Shown here: positions 34,636 to 43,639 of the stretch, one piece after another
How the letters are laid out: each line of letters starts with the position of its first letter
How positions within the stretch are numbered: the first letter of the stretch is position 1
From: Myxococcota bacterium
Lineage (GTDB): Bacteria > Myxococcota > XYA12-FULL-58-9 > JALHOP01
Length of the DNA: 64,000 nt
NCBI GenBank assembly: GCA_022842935.1
Contig: JALHOP010000001.1
Coordinates: 310,001 to 374,000 of the forward strand
Direction of reading: 5' to 3'
Notes under the pieces: generated by a model
Databases searched by the model: none
What the model saw: the letters and a program-made list of their open reading frames with translations, nothing else
What the model was told of the DNA's origin: nothing
Position numbers and translations under genes: made by a program

Positions 34636-36795
34636 TCAGGGCTTGTCTGCGAGCTGCGCCAAGAAGAAAGCGTATTCGCGCGCGCGGTCGCGTTTGGCCT
34701 CGAAACGGCCTGACTTGCCCCCATGGCCGGCCGCCATGTCGATGCTGAAAACCAGGGGATTGCTATCGGTCTTGAGCTCGCGGAGCTTCGCGACCCACTT
34801 GGCGGGCTCGTAGTATTGGACCTGAGAGTCCCAGAGCCCCGTGACCACCAGCATCGCCGGGTACCCCTGGGCGCGGACGTTGTCGTAAGGCGAATACGAC
34901 AGCATGTAGTCGTAGTACTCTTTGGTCGCGGGGTTTCCCCACTCGTCCATCTCGTTGGTGGTGAGCGGAATGGAGGTGTCGAGCATCGTGGTGACCACGT
35001 CGACGAAGGGCACCTCGGCGCAGATGCCGCGGTAGTTACTGGGTGCCATGTTGGCAATCGCGCCCATGATGATGCCGCCGGCGCTGCGTCCTTCGGCGAA
35101 GACCTTCCCGCGCGCGGCAAAGCCGTGCTCGACCAGCACGTGCGTTACGTCGATGAAGTCGGTGATCCCGTTCTTCTTGTTCAGAAGCTTGCCGTCTTCG
35201 TACCAGGCCCGACCGAGCTCCTGACCTCCACGGATGTGCGCGATAGCGACCACGAAACCGCGATCCATGAGGCTTACCCAGTCGCGATCGAACTCGGGGT
35301 CAATTGAAGCTCCGTAGGCTCCGTAACCGTACTGCAAGAGCGGCGCGCTGCCGTCGCGCGGCGTATCCTTGCGATAGGCGACCGAGACCGGAACAGCCGC
35401 GCCGTCGCGTGCGTTGGCCCGCAGATACTCCGTCGCGTACTGTGTCGGGTCGTAGCCCGGCACCTGTTCGCGCTTGAGCTCTTCTTTGGTGCCGGTCTTC
35501 ACGTCGACGTCGAAGGTCGTCGGTGGCGTGGTTAGCGACTGATAGACGTAGCGGAACTTGCCGCGCTCGAGCTCCGGGGTCGGCACCAAAAACATGGTGT
35601 ACGAGGGCTCATCGGCGCTGATGGTCACCGGCTTGCCTTTCGGCGTGAGCGGCGTAATCGCGACCTTGAGCAAGCCGTCCTCGCGGTAGTTGACCGCGAC
35701 CGCGTTGGTGAGCACGTCGAAGTCCTCGACGAATCTGCCAGTTTGCGTCGGGATCAGGTCTTTCCAGGCGGAGAGCTTGCTGCTTTCGCCAATCGGGACA
35801 CGGGCGATGCGGAAGTTCTTGGCCCCCTTGGAGTTCGTGCGAATGATGAAGTCACGGCCCACGTGCTCGACCTGATACTCGTGGTCGGCGGAGCGCGGTA
35901 GCACCGGTTTGAAGCGAAGCGCAGGGTCCGACACATCGGCGTAAAGCGTCTCGCTCATGGTGGTCGCTTGTAGCTCGATGAAAATGTAAGCGCCCGATTT
36001 GCTCTTCGAGACATTGACGTAGAAGCTCTTGTCCTTCTCTTCGTAGACAACGCTGTCTTGTGTTTCGCCGAGGACGTGCTTCATGACGCGATAGCCGAGC
36101 AGGGTCGTCGGGTCGCGCTCGACGTAGAGCAAGGTCCGATCGTCGTTCGCCCAGACGATATCGCTGTCGAGGTTCGTGGCGGTGTCCTGCAGCACGCTAC
36201 CAGTCGCGGTATCCTTGACGTGCAACACGTACTGACGACGCCCTACGGTGTCGTCGCTCCAGGCGAAGAGGCGTCCGCTATTGCTGACGGCGCGCGCGGC
36301 GACCGAATAGAACGCGTGACCGCGGGAATTGTCGTTGGCGTCTAGCAGGACCTCTTCGACGGCCTGAAGGTCGCCCTTCTTGCGACAGTAGATGGGGTGC
36401 TCTTTCCCCTCCTCGAGGCGTCGATAGTACCAGTACCCGCGCTCGAGGTACGGGACACTGGTGTCGTTTGGCGTGAGCCGGCCGATGAGCTCGGCGAAGA
36501 GCGCTTCCTCTACTGCCTGCTGTGGCGCCATGACCTTGTCGCGCCAAGCGTTTTCCTCAGCGAGATAGCCCAGCACCTCAGGGTCTTTCCGCTCGTCGTC
36601 ACGCAACCAGTAGTAGGGGTCTTCGCGTTCGCCGTTGGGAGAGGATACTTTGTGGGGCTTCTTCGCCGCGTGCGGCGGTTCGCCATTCTGTGGCGCGGTC
36701 ATGCCAGGCAGGGTGGCTCGCGATGGAGCCTCGCCGCGTTTGGCGCAGGCCAGCAGGACGAGCAGCGCAAGCGCGAAGGATAGGCGCGGGTTCAT
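34636..36795 (-). CDS. prolyl oligopeptidase family (S9) serine peptidase, lipoprotein
   Basis: 719 aa. The N-terminus MNPRLSFALALLVLLACAKR is a lipoprotein signal (LLAC). Residues ~45-420 form the seven-bladed beta-propeller (DPYYWLRDDERKDPEVLGYL near the start). The C-terminal alpha/beta hydrolase has LLQYGYGAYGASIDPEFDRD, RGFVVAIAHIRGGQELGRAW, catalytic Ser in EGRSAGGIIMG, Asp in GLWDSQVQY and His in AAGHGGKSGRFE. The sequence is closest to oligopeptidase B (PtrB), which prefers basic residues, though most PtrB are cytoplasmic; this one is probably periplasmic or outer-membrane anchored. Confidence 0.93.
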   Translation of the reverse strand: MNPRLSFALALLVLLACAKRGEAPSRATLPGMTAPQNGEPPHAAKKPHKVSSPNGEREDPYYWLRDDERKDPEVLGYLAEENAWRDKVMAPQQAVEEALFAELIGRLTPNDTSVPYLERGYWYYRRLEEGKEHPIYCRKKGDLQAVEEVLLDANDNSRGHAFYSVAARAVSNSGRLFAWSDDTVGRRQYVLHVKDTATGSVLQDTATNLDSDIVWANDDRTLLYVERDPTTLLGYRVMKHVLGETQDSVVYEEKDKSFYVNVSKSKSGAYIFIELQATTMSETLYADVSDPALRFKPVLPRSADHEYQVEHVGRDFIIRTNSKGAKNFRIARVPIGESSKLSAWKDLIPTQTGRFVEDFDVLTNAVAVNYREDGLLKVAITPLTPKGKPVTISADEPSYTMFLVPTPELERGKFRYVYQSLTTPPTTFDVDVKTGTKEELKREQVPGYDPTQYATEYLRANARDGAAVPVSVAYRKDTPRDGSAPLLQYGYGAYGASIDPEFDRDWVSLMDRGFVVAIAHIRGGQELGRAWYEDGKLLNKKNGITDFIDVTHVLVEHGFAARGKVFAEGRSAGGIIMGAIANMAPSNYRGICAEVPFVDVVTTMLDTSIPLTTNEMDEWGNPATKEYYDYMLSYSPYDNVRAQGYPAMLVVTGLWDSQVQYYEPAKWVAKLRELKTDSNPLVFSIDMAAGHGGKSGRFEAKRDRAREYAFFLAQLADKP

Positions 36796-36857
36796 GGCGC
36801 ACCGCTATTAGCATTCGATTGCCTGACCTGCGAGCGCTTGCTATAGCGCCCGCCCTC

Positions 36858-37220
36858 ATGGCGCGCTTCGACCATATCGTCTTCGTGTGCACGAAAGAGC
36901 GCGACCGCGATGATTCGAAGGGCTCGTGTCACCACCGTGGGGCGCCAGAGCTACTCGACCGGATGAAAGAGCTGACCCAGAAGCACAAGCTCAAGGGCCG
37001 TGTGCGCGTCACCGCGTCGGGCTGTCTCGACTACTGCGCCAAGGGGTGCACCGTCGCGGTCTTCTCTGCGGGCAAGCCGGCACCCGAAACCTGGTACACG
37101 CACCTGTCACCCAACGACGCCGAACGCCTCTTCGAGACGCATGTGCTCGAGGGCAAAAGGCTCGACGCGCATGTCGAGCGTAGCGGCGACGATCGTAGTT
37201 TAGGAGAGAGAAATGGCTAA
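36858..37220 (+). CDS. thioredoxin-like [2Fe-2S] ferredoxin
   Basis: 120 aa from ATG 36858 (MARFDHIVFVCTKERD). Cys11, Cys24, Cys56 and Cys60 form the C-x12-C ... C-x3-C ligand set of thioredoxin-like ferredoxins, in FVCTKERDRDDSKGSCHHRG and ASGCLDYCAKGC. The remainder (GKPAPETWYTHLSPNDAERL) follows the family. It carries electrons in the cytoplasm; partners are unknown. Its last codons overlap the start of the 39-aa basic protein by 8 bp, so the two are translationally linked. Confidence 0.87.
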   Translation: MARFDHIVFVCTKERDRDDSKGSCHHRGAPELLDRMKELTQKHKLKGRVRVTASGCLDYCAKGCTVAVFSAGKPAPETWYTHLSPNDAERLFETHVLEGKRLDAHVERSGDDRSLGERNG

Positions 37221-37332
37221 CTCGAAGAGCAAGCAGAAGCGGGTTCGGATGCAGCGCAAGATCAAGGCGAAAGCGCGCAACAAGCGCAAGAAGGCCGAGA
37301 TTGCCAAGAAGAAGAAGAAGACCAGCCGCTAG
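37213..37332 (+). CDS. 39-aa extremely basic small protein
   Basis: A 39-residue ORF from ATG 37213 with a strong ribosome site (TAGGAGAGAG) to TAG 37330-37332. The protein begins MANSKSKQKRVRMQRKIKAK and ends in five consecutive Lys, TSR. Twenty of 39 residues are Lys or Arg, with a single Glu. It lies in a frame different from the upstream ferredoxin and overlaps it by 8 bp. Composition resembles small ribosomal proteins (bTHX, bL36-like) or nucleic-acid-binding peptides, but no family is recognised. The clear ribosome site and unbroken frame support translation. Confidence 0.7.
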   Translation: MANSKSKQKRVRMQRKIKAKARNKRKKAEIAKKKKKTSR

Positions 37333-37386
37333 AGCCTTGGCGGTTTTCTCTTTCCCGCGCGCGACGGAGGTCGCACCTTCACAGGT

Positions 37387-38019
37387 GTGAGTGTCGCGAC
37401 CGACAAAGCGCGTGTTGCCATGGTCGAAGCCATCGCCAGGCGCGGTGGCGTGCGCAGTTGCGTCCTCGAGGCGATGCGCAAAGTTCCGCGTCATGAGCTC
37501 GTTCCTGAGTGGAACAGGCATCTCGCCTACGCCGACCGCGCTATCTCCATCGGAGGGGGCGCGACCATGTCGCAGCCGTACATCGTCGCTTTCATGACCG
37601 ATGCGGCTGATGTTGGCCCTGGCGCCCGAGTGCTCGAGATTGGCACGGGCAGCGGCTATCAGGCGGCGGTGCTCGCGGCGTTGGGCTGCGAAGTCTACAG
37701 CGTCGAGGTCGTGCCTGAGCTCGCGAACCGCGCCGCCGCCGATCTTGCTCGCTTGGGGGTCGACAACGTCAAAGTGCGGCTCGGTGATGGCCATGCCGGT
37801 TGGGCCGAGGCAGCTCCCTTCGACGCGGTCATCGTAACCGCTGCACCGCCCGAGTTACCGCAGGCGCTCGCCGAGCAGGCGAGGCCAGGCGGGCGTCTCG
37901 TGATCCCCATGGGAGGCCAGGACGAGCCGCAGACCTTGCGGGTCTTCGAGAGGGTTGGCGGCGATCTTCGGGTCTGCAAAACCCTGCCAGTACGCTTCGT
38001 TCCGCTCACCCGGGGGTGA
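37387..38019 (+). CDS. pcm: protein-L-isoaspartate O-methyltransferase
   Basis: 210 aa from GTG 37387. SAM-binding motif I is ARVLEIGTGSGYQAAVLAAL; HLAYADRAISIGGGATMSQP matches the family substrate loop; DAVIVTAAPPELPQALAEQA and PGGRLVIPMGG are motifs II and III. It repairs isoaspartyl residues formed by protein ageing. Start is GTG with AGGTG partly overlapping; a later ATG would remove the N-terminal helix. Confidence 0.93.
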   Translation: MSVATDKARVAMVEAIARRGGVRSCVLEAMRKVPRHELVPEWNRHLAYADRAISIGGGATMSQPYIVAFMTDAADVGPGARVLEIGTGSGYQAAVLAALGCEVYSVEVVPELANRAAADLARLGVDNVKVRLGDGHAGWAEAAPFDAVIVTAAPPELPQALAEQARPGGRLVIPMGGQDEPQTLRVFERVGGDLRVCKTLPVRFVPLTRG

Positions 38020-38117
38020 GGCCACCTTTGCGGGTCGTCGTTTCCGTTGGCTTTGTGGCGTTGCCGTGCTAGCTAGCTCCGCGTTTTTCGAAAGAAAGCA
38101 CGCCGGAGGAGAGCACC

Positions 38118-38363
38118 GTGGCTGAGAACAACGCAGTAGAGGCGCGCGTCAAAGCGATCATCGTCCGCCAGCTGGGCGTCAAAGAAGATGAAGTCGCCGC
38201 CGACAAGTCGTTCGTCGATGATTTGGGCGCTGACTCGCTCGATATCGTCGAGCTCGTCATGGCGATGGAAGACGAGTTCGGCTTCGAGATCCCCGACGAA
38301 GAAGCCGAAAACATTCGCACCGTAGGCGACGCTGTTTCTTACATCAACGCGCACCAGGGCTAA
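38118..38363 (+). CDS. acpP: acyl carrier protein
   Basis: 81 aa from GTG 38118, with GGAGGAGAG upstream. The phosphopantetheine attachment site is Ser40 in [19 protein letters not shown], and the acidic helix II/III ([20 protein letters not shown]) is typical of fatty-acid-synthesis ACP. It carries acyl chains during fatty acid elongation. glyA follows after 6 bp. Confidence 0.96.
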   Translation: MAENNAVEARVKAIIVRQLGVKEDEVAADKSFVDDLGADSLDIVELVMAMEDEFGFEIPDEEAENIRTVGDAVSYINAHQG

Positions 38364-38369
38364 CGGCCC

Positions 38370-39641
38370 ATGAGCTCCGACGTTCAAGGTTTGGCGGCGC
38401 TGAAGGCAGCGGACCCCGAGATCTACGCGGCGGTCCTCGCCGAGACCCGTCGTCAAGAGGAGGGTCTGGAGCTTATTGCGAGCGAGAATTTCGTGAGCCG
38501 CGCGGTCCTCGCCGCAGTTGGCACCACCCTGACCAATAAGTACGCAGAGGGATTCCCCGGTCGCCGATACTACGGTGGCTGCGAGGTGGTCGACGTCGTC
38601 GAGAACCTCGCGATCGAGCGTGCGAAGAAGCTGTTTGGTTCGGAGTATGCGAACGTCCAGCCACACTCGGGCTCGCAGGCCAACATGGCCGTCTATATGA
38701 GCATGCTCGAGCCAGGCGACACGATCGTCGCCATGGACCTCGACGCTGGCGGCCACCTGACGCACGGCTCGCCCGTGAACTTCTCGGGCAAGCTCTACAA
38801 GGTCGTGCCGTACGGGGTGCGCCGCGAGGACGAGCGTATCGACTACGAGCAGGTCGAGAAGCTGGTTCAGCAGAACAAGCCCAAGCTCGTGATCGCCGGT
38901 GCCTCGGCTTACGCGCGCACCATCGACTTCGAGCGCTTCGCGAAGATCGCGCATGGCAACGGAGCGCGTCTCCTCGTTGACATGGCGCACATTGCGGGCC
39001 TGGTCGCCGCTGGCGAACACCCGTCGCCGGTGCCGCACGCCGAATACGTGACCACGACGACGCACAAGACGTTGCGTGGGCCGCGCTCGGGCCTGGTGCT
39101 CGCCAAGGCTGAGTTTGGCAAGGGGCTCGATTCGGCGACTTTCCCGCGTATCCAGGGCGGGCCGCTGATGCATGTCATTGCCGGCAAGGCGGTGGCATTT
39201 CACGAGGCGCTGCAGCCTTCGTTCAAGGGCTACCAGCAGCAAATTCGCAAGAACGCAACCGCGCTAGCGTCCGCAATGGCGGATCGCGGCTATCGCTTGG
39301 TGTCCGGCGGCACCGACAACCACATCGTGTTGGTCGATCTGCGTCCCAAGAAGCTCACCGGTAAGGTGGCCGAGCTCGCGCTCGACAAGGCTGGGATCAC
39401 GGTCAACAAGAACAAGATCCCGTTCGACCCCGAAAAACCCATGGTGACCAGTGGCATCCGCTTGGGCACACCGGCGGTCACGACACGCGGCATGAAAGAG
39501 GCCGAGATGGTGAAGGTCGCCGATCTCATCAACCGCGCGCTCGAGAAGCCGGAAGATGACGCGCACCTCGCCGCCGTCAAGAAGGACGTGCGCAAGCTGG
39601 CCGAGGCCTTCCCGATGTACGCCGATCTTCTGCCGAGGTAG
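38370..39641 (+). CDS. glyA: serine hydroxymethyltransferase
   Basis: 423 aa, normal length. PLP-binding Lys233 in [15 protein letters not shown]; other markers are [60 protein letters not shown] and GVRLGTP-type [14 protein letters not shown]. It interconverts serine and glycine with tetrahydrofolate. It starts 6 bp after acpP and is probably co-transcribed. In many relatives fabF and rpiB stand between the two; they are absent here. Confidence 0.97.
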   Translation: MSSDVQGLAALKAADPEIYAAVLAETRRQEEGLELIASENFVSRAVLAAVGTTLTNKYAEGFPGRRYYGGCEVVDVVENLAIERAKKLFGSEYANVQPHSGSQANMAVYMSMLEPGDTIVAMDLDAGGHLTHGSPVNFSGKLYKVVPYGVRREDERIDYEQVEKLVQQNKPKLVIAGASAYARTIDFERFAKIAHGNGARLLVDMAHIAGLVAAGEHPSPVPHAEYVTTTTHKTLRGPRSGLVLAKAEFGKGLDSATFPRIQGGPLMHVIAGKAVAFHEALQPSFKGYQQQIRKNATALASAMADRGYRLVSGGTDNHIVLVDLRPKKLTGKVAELALDKAGITVNKNKIPFDPEKPMVTSGIRLGTPAVTTRGMKEAEMVKVADLINRALEKPEDDAHLAAVKKDVRKLAEAFPMYADLLPR

Positions 39642-39649
39642 CCGCGCCG

Positions 39650-40327
39650 CTACATCATGGCATCGCGTTTGCGCTGCTCGCCTTCTCGGTTCGCGGCATC
39701 GACGTCGTTCCGGGAAAACAAGCCGCGCTCGATACCGCGACGAATCGCCGCATGATCCGTCGGCTCGCTGCCGGCTTCGATGCGACCGTTGCCGCGCCGC
39801 AAGCTCTCGAGAGTCTGGAACGACTCGCGATCTTCGGTGGCCCGCTTCATTTGCTCAGACGTGATGTCGCCGCGCTCGAGCCCTTTGTCGATGAAACGCT
39901 GACCGTCCTCACCGACCTCGCCTCCACGGCCGAACTGGTCCAAGAACTTGCGCGCCAGTGCTCCTTCACCCTCGCGGATGGCGCTGTCGAGCTGGTCTTG
40001 GGTGATGGCGCCGTTGCGGAGTCCTTCAGTGATGGAGCGCGTGGTCCGCCAGCGGTCGGGGTCGTGCTGGCCTCTGCGAATTGCTTCGAGATATCGGCGC
40101 GACTCCTCTGGGGTCACTTCGCGCGGGCCTGGCGGCGGGTGAATCGGAGTCGGTACCGTGCCGCGAGGCGCGGGTTTGCCACCTAGGGAGTATGTGTCGT
40201 TCTGGGTTGTCTGTGGTGCCCGTGGGAGCGGCACCTGCAGGCCCTCGAGTGCCGAGGGCCTTCGCTCGATTGCAACGCCACCGTTCGGGTCCACGACCCG
40301 CGGTGCTCCGATGATGGTTTCGCCCAT
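39650..40327 (-). CDS. hypothetical protein with three helical repeats and disordered N-terminus
   Basis: 225 aa from ATG 40325-40327; a GTG at 40354 is possible. Not recognised. Residues 1-85 are Pro-rich and probably unfolded (GAPRVVDPNGGVAIERRPSA, LPRAPQTTQNDTYSLGGKPA). The C-terminal half has three related units: ITEGLRNGAITQDQLDSAI, IDKGLERGDITSEQMKRAT and IRRGIERGLFSRNDVDAAN, each I-x2-G-[LI]-x2-G-x-[IF]-[TS]-x4-[LMV]-x2-A, like a helix-loop-helix with a G turn. Convergent with glyA, 8 bp apart. Confidence 0.7.
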   Translation of the reverse strand: MGETIIGAPRVVDPNGGVAIERRPSALEGLQVPLPRAPQTTQNDTYSLGGKPAPRGTVPTPIHPPPGPREVTPEESRRYLEAIRRGQHDPDRWRTTRSITEGLRNGAITQDQLDSAIREGEGALARKFLDQFGRGGEVGEDGQRFIDKGLERGDITSEQMKRATEDRESFQTLESLRRGNGRIEAGSEPTDHAAIRRGIERGLFSRNDVDAANREGEQRKRDAMM

Positions 40328-40473
40328 CGTCGTAGTGTACGGGATCGGGACCACTTTTGACTACTTCTAGCGACTCGCCGTGTGCGGCACGCACAACTTC
40401 GAGCCCTGGCGTGTCGATATTTCCTCAAACTGCGTCTTCAGCGCGCCCGCTGCGGTCACCCCGATGTGACCGC

Positions 40474-40983
40474 GTGGATGTCGCGCTGGACGCCACGTTC
40501 AAGGACGGCAAGATGGCCAGCTCGGTTGCCACGCTGCGACCCAACTATGCGCGCGTGCATGACGAAACGGGAACGCAGGGAGCGAAAGAATACCTTCCGG
40601 TCGATGCCCAGCACGAACGTGCGATCGCCGAGGGACGGGCCAGCGCCGAGCAGGGCGTCGCCGTCGAGAGTTTCCTGGGCTTACGCCAGCGCCGCCGCGT
40701 TCGCTTCAACTGCAGCTACGACGTGATGGATGCAAACGGTCAGGTCACCGTGCGCAGGGCCGGGCACGAGCGGGTCTTCGACCCGAAGAAAGAGGGGATG
40801 GGGGACCGCGCTTGCGAAGGGATCCGTTGGCGTCCCCCGAGCTTCGAAGAGGAGGCTCTGGCGATGGGGCCGAGCGGCGGCAGGGCTTACCCTCGCTTTC
40901 TCGGGTGGAGCGCCTTTCCCGCGAATCGGCTCCAGCCTGAGCTTCCGAGGACCTTTGGGGTCCGCGTCCCGGGCGGACGCTAG
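40474..40983 (+). CDS. hypothetical protein, uncertain start
   Basis: 169 aa if GTG 40474 is used. From that point third-codon positions are GC-rich and the sequence is protein-like (DVALDATFKDGKMASSVATL, NCSYDVMDANGQVTVRRAG, RHERVFDPKK-type HERVFDPKKEG, YPRFLGWSAFPANRLQPELP). The frame extends to TTG 40357, but codon usage there is poor. No ribosome site is clear. Not recognised. It is convergent with the alpha/beta hydrolase (4-bp overlap). A conserved start could be ATG 40513. Confidence 0.45.
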   Translation: MDVALDATFKDGKMASSVATLRPNYARVHDETGTQGAKEYLPVDAQHERAIAEGRASAEQGVAVESFLGLRQRRRVRFNCSYDVMDANGQVTVRRAGHERVFDPKKEGMGDRACEGIRWRPPSFEEEALAMGPSGGRAYPRFLGWSAFPANRLQPELPRTFGVRVPGGR

Positions 40984-42221
40984 CTCGCGCTCTCTGGTCC
41001 GTTCGTCGCTATCGCAGCGTTTTCGTAGCGGCGTTTGCTCTCTGCCTGCAGAAGCTTCGCCTCGGTGTAGCGCTTGCGAGCAGCTGCATTCGGCGACGGC
41101 ACGAACACCGACAGCTTTTCCAGGAGCCCTGCGCGGTCCGTGGGGTCCCGTCGCGGCGCCTCTCCAAGCCGCTGCTCGCCAAGCATCGACTCCGGGTCGC
41201 GCACGAAGGCCTCCTGAAGCGCGCTGTAGGCCCGCACCACATCGCTGGGCCACATGAGGCCGTCGTGGAGCATGCCCTCGACCGCGACGTAGGCGCCGTG
41301 TTCGGCTGACCGCGCGGCGAGCTTCATGAATGCGGGGTCCGCGATGATGTCGTGGCTCGGGATGATGTGGAACTCGGGCGCGAAGGTGCGGCGCCACGGC
41401 AGGTGCAGCCCTAGAGCGGCGAGCATTGCCTGACTCGCCCAGCGGATGGTGGGCTCCTCGGTGCGGCGGCGATAGTCACCCGCTTCCACCGCGAACGCTT
41501 CGGCCGTGTGTTCGGCGGCGGCCGTTTGCGCCCACGGCTTGCCAGCGCGGACTTCGAAACGGCGCTCCGGGTCGCGTGCCGGGTGATCGAAGCCGCGAAC
41601 GAACCCGTCGAACGCGTTGATTGCGAGCGCCGCGCCGGTCCAGAGCTGACGATCTTCGCCCAGCACCCGTCGCACGACTTCGGGGCGCACCTCGACGCGC
41701 GCCATGAGCGCGCTGGTCTGCACCGTCGCGACCTTGTCGCGATAGCGTTCGATTTGGTTGTACCGCTTGACCGTCCAGGCGCCGAGAGAGTGGCCGAATA
41801 CGTGGGGCTTGCTGCGCTCGGGAGGCACGCCAAGCGCGCGCAAGCGGGTCGTGACCTCATTGACGACGTTGTCGAGATGCTGGGGGTAATCTCCGAAGCT
41901 CTCGATGTCACCAAAGCGAAGCTGGTCGCTGGGAGAGCGGCGTTGAGGCGATGACAGGCCCTGGTAAGGCTGGTCGTAGACGAAGATATTGTAGCGGTGC
42001 TTGTTTTCGCGGACCCAAAGCTCCGCATACGTTGCCGATTGGCCACGCCCCATCACGACGATGAAGGTCTCTTTTCGTGGATCGAGGTCGCCGTACCGGT
42101 AGACCTGCAGCTGGTGTGTGGTGGTCCGCTTGGGCGAGACAGGCAGATCGAGAAAGCTCTGCTGCGTCTGAACCGACGACGTAAGGCTGAACGACTCGGT
42201 CGGCTTTACACCAAAGGCCAT
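40980..42221 (-). CDS. alpha/beta hydrolase with disordered leader
   Basis: 413 aa. Core alpha/beta hydrolase features: ETFIVVMGRGQSATYAELW, YNIFVYDQPYQGLSS, nucleophile elbow FGHSLGAWTVKRY (G-x-S-x-G) and a probable catalytic His near VEGMLHDGLMWPSDV. Between lies a cap of ~120 residues. The start MAFGVKPTESFSLTSSVQ, QTQQSFLDLPVSPKRTTTH is Ser/Thr/Gln-rich with no signal peptide. Substrate unknown; lysophospholipase- or carboxylesterase-like. Divergent from another alpha/beta hydrolase at 42330. Confidence 0.78.
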   Translation of the reverse strand: MAFGVKPTESFSLTSSVQTQQSFLDLPVSPKRTTTHQLQVYRYGDLDPRKETFIVVMGRGQSATYAELWVRENKHRYNIFVYDQPYQGLSSPQRRSPSDQLRFGDIESFGDYPQHLDNVVNEVTTRLRALGVPPERSKPHVFGHSLGAWTVKRYNQIERYRDKVATVQTSALMARVEVRPEVVRRVLGEDRQLWTGAALAINAFDGFVRGFDHPARDPERRFEVRAGKPWAQTAAAEHTAEAFAVEAGDYRRRTEEPTIRWASQAMLAALGLHLPWRRTFAPEFHIIPSHDIIADPAFMKLAARSAEHGAYVAVEGMLHDGLMWPSDVVRAYSALQEAFVRDPESMLGEQRLGEAPRRDPTDRAGLLEKLSVFVPSPNAAARKRYTEAKLLQAESKRRYENAAIATNGPESAS

Positions 42222-42329
42222 TAGGCGCGCTCCAGCTGCATGGAGGTGGGCTTATCGCGCCCTCGTTGAGTGTCGTTGCGTCACCGCCGGTTCGCGCGAC
42301 CGCAGCCGAGACGTCGCCGATTCGCAGAA

Positions 42330-43622
42330 ATGGCGATAGAGAGCAGCCGCACAGCGGTTCGTTACGGAAGCCGAGCACGCATCACGGCGCTGTGCCGACG
42401 CGTCACCGACGTGACCGCGGGGAACCGCGACGGTGTGGTCGGCAACGAGTGCTTGCCCGCGAACCACGTCATGCAGCGAGGTAAGCTTGCGACGGTGCTC
42501 GATCGGCTGACGCCGTTGTTCGAAGGGCGCGCGCGCTTCGAAAGGTTGGAAGCGAGTCTCGATGGCTTCGTAGCCGGCGTCGAACAACGCTGGCAACGGC
42601 CCGTCACGAACCTCGTGCGACCCGAACATGTGAGCCCTGCCGACTGGGCGACGTTCCGCGTAAACAAGGCGGTCACCCTCGAGCGCTTTGGACTCGAGCC
42701 GTCGGACATCAGCGAGCATCTGGTCGTTGCGCGCGGCGGCATGGACGGAGTCAGCATCACGCCACGTGTTCTCTTCGCCCAGCGGTTTCGCCCGCTCGCC
42801 CCGTGGAACGGCGTCGTCGTCGTCATCGCGCCCGGGTACGGACAGACGACGCGCAACTTCGTCGAGCAAGCTCTCCTCGCCGCGCGAGCGGGCTACGAGG
42901 TCGTGGCATTCGACCAGCAGTGGCTCGGCTTGTCGCAAGGACAGATTGGCGCCGTCGATCGCGGCTTCGGGGTCGCTCGGGACATCGCGGCTGTTGCCGC
43001 TGAGGCGAGTGCGCGGCGCCCTGGTGCGCTGACCATCGTCGCTGGTACGAGCATGGGCGCCTTGGGAGCGCTCATCGCGCTGCGCATGCAGGAGCTCGGT
43101 CGTCTCGCACTCGAAAACGCTCCGCCGATGCCGAGCCGACTCGGAGCCGTCCTGCAGTCGACTTTCCTGGGCTTGTCTCCGCGGCTCGCGTGCATCACGC
43201 GCGTAGCTGACCGCTTGCCTTTCGTTCCGCGGATTGCTGTTCCGCGCTTGCGCGTCGGCGGCGTCACCGATGACCCCGTCGCTGGCAACAAGCTGCTCGC
43301 AACCGCTGCCATCGAAGGGGCGATGAGCCGCGGCCAGGCGTTTCATGCCGCGGATGACGACCGCGAACGTCTCGCTCTTCTCGACGCGACCGAACCGTCC
43401 GCGGCCGACGCGAGCCCCATTCATATGATCCACTCCGCTCGCGACGCGCTCGCTGACCATGCGGCGACCGCGCAATGGTGTCGCGCACTGGGCCCTCGCG
43501 CACGTCTCGTGACGCTCGACTCGGGAAACCACTTCCTCGCCGAGAGCCCCAGCGAACAGCGCCCGTTCATCGCCGAGCTCGATGCCGCGGTCGCGCGCAT
43601 GCGCGGGCAAACGGTTCGCTAG
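42330..43622 (+). CDS. alpha/beta hydrolase
   Basis: 430 aa from ATG 42330. The frame opens at 42270, and ATG 42471 is another candidate; no clear ribosome site decides. Core: GVVVVIAPGYGQTTRNFVEQ, YEVVAFDQQWLGLSQGQIG, VAGTSMGALGALIALRM (G-x-S-x-G), and SGNHFLAESPSEQRPFI with the catalytic His. The Asp is probably in HMIHSARDALADHAA. It is in the same superfamily as its divergent neighbour but not closely similar. Substrate unknown. Confidence 0.76.
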   Translation: MAIESSRTAVRYGSRARITALCRRVTDVTAGNRDGVVGNECLPANHVMQRGKLATVLDRLTPLFEGRARFERLEASLDGFVAGVEQRWQRPVTNLVRPEHVSPADWATFRVNKAVTLERFGLEPSDISEHLVVARGGMDGVSITPRVLFAQRFRPLAPWNGVVVVIAPGYGQTTRNFVEQALLAARAGYEVVAFDQQWLGLSQGQIGAVDRGFGVARDIAAVAAEASARRPGALTIVAGTSMGALGALIALRMQELGRLALENAPPMPSRLGAVLQSTFLGLSPRLACITRVADRLPFVPRIAVPRLRVGGVTDDPVAGNKLLATAAIEGAMSRGQAFHAADDDRERLALLDATEPSAADASPIHMIHSARDALADHAATAQWCRALGPRARLVTLDSGNHFLAESPSEQRPFIAELDAAVARMRGQTVR

Positions 43623-43639
43623 CCCGCTTACCGGCAGGC

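Noticed and set aside
42252..43610. 452-aa minus-strand ORF
   Set aside because: Antisense to the alpha/beta hydrolase; Arg/Glu-rich without known motifs.
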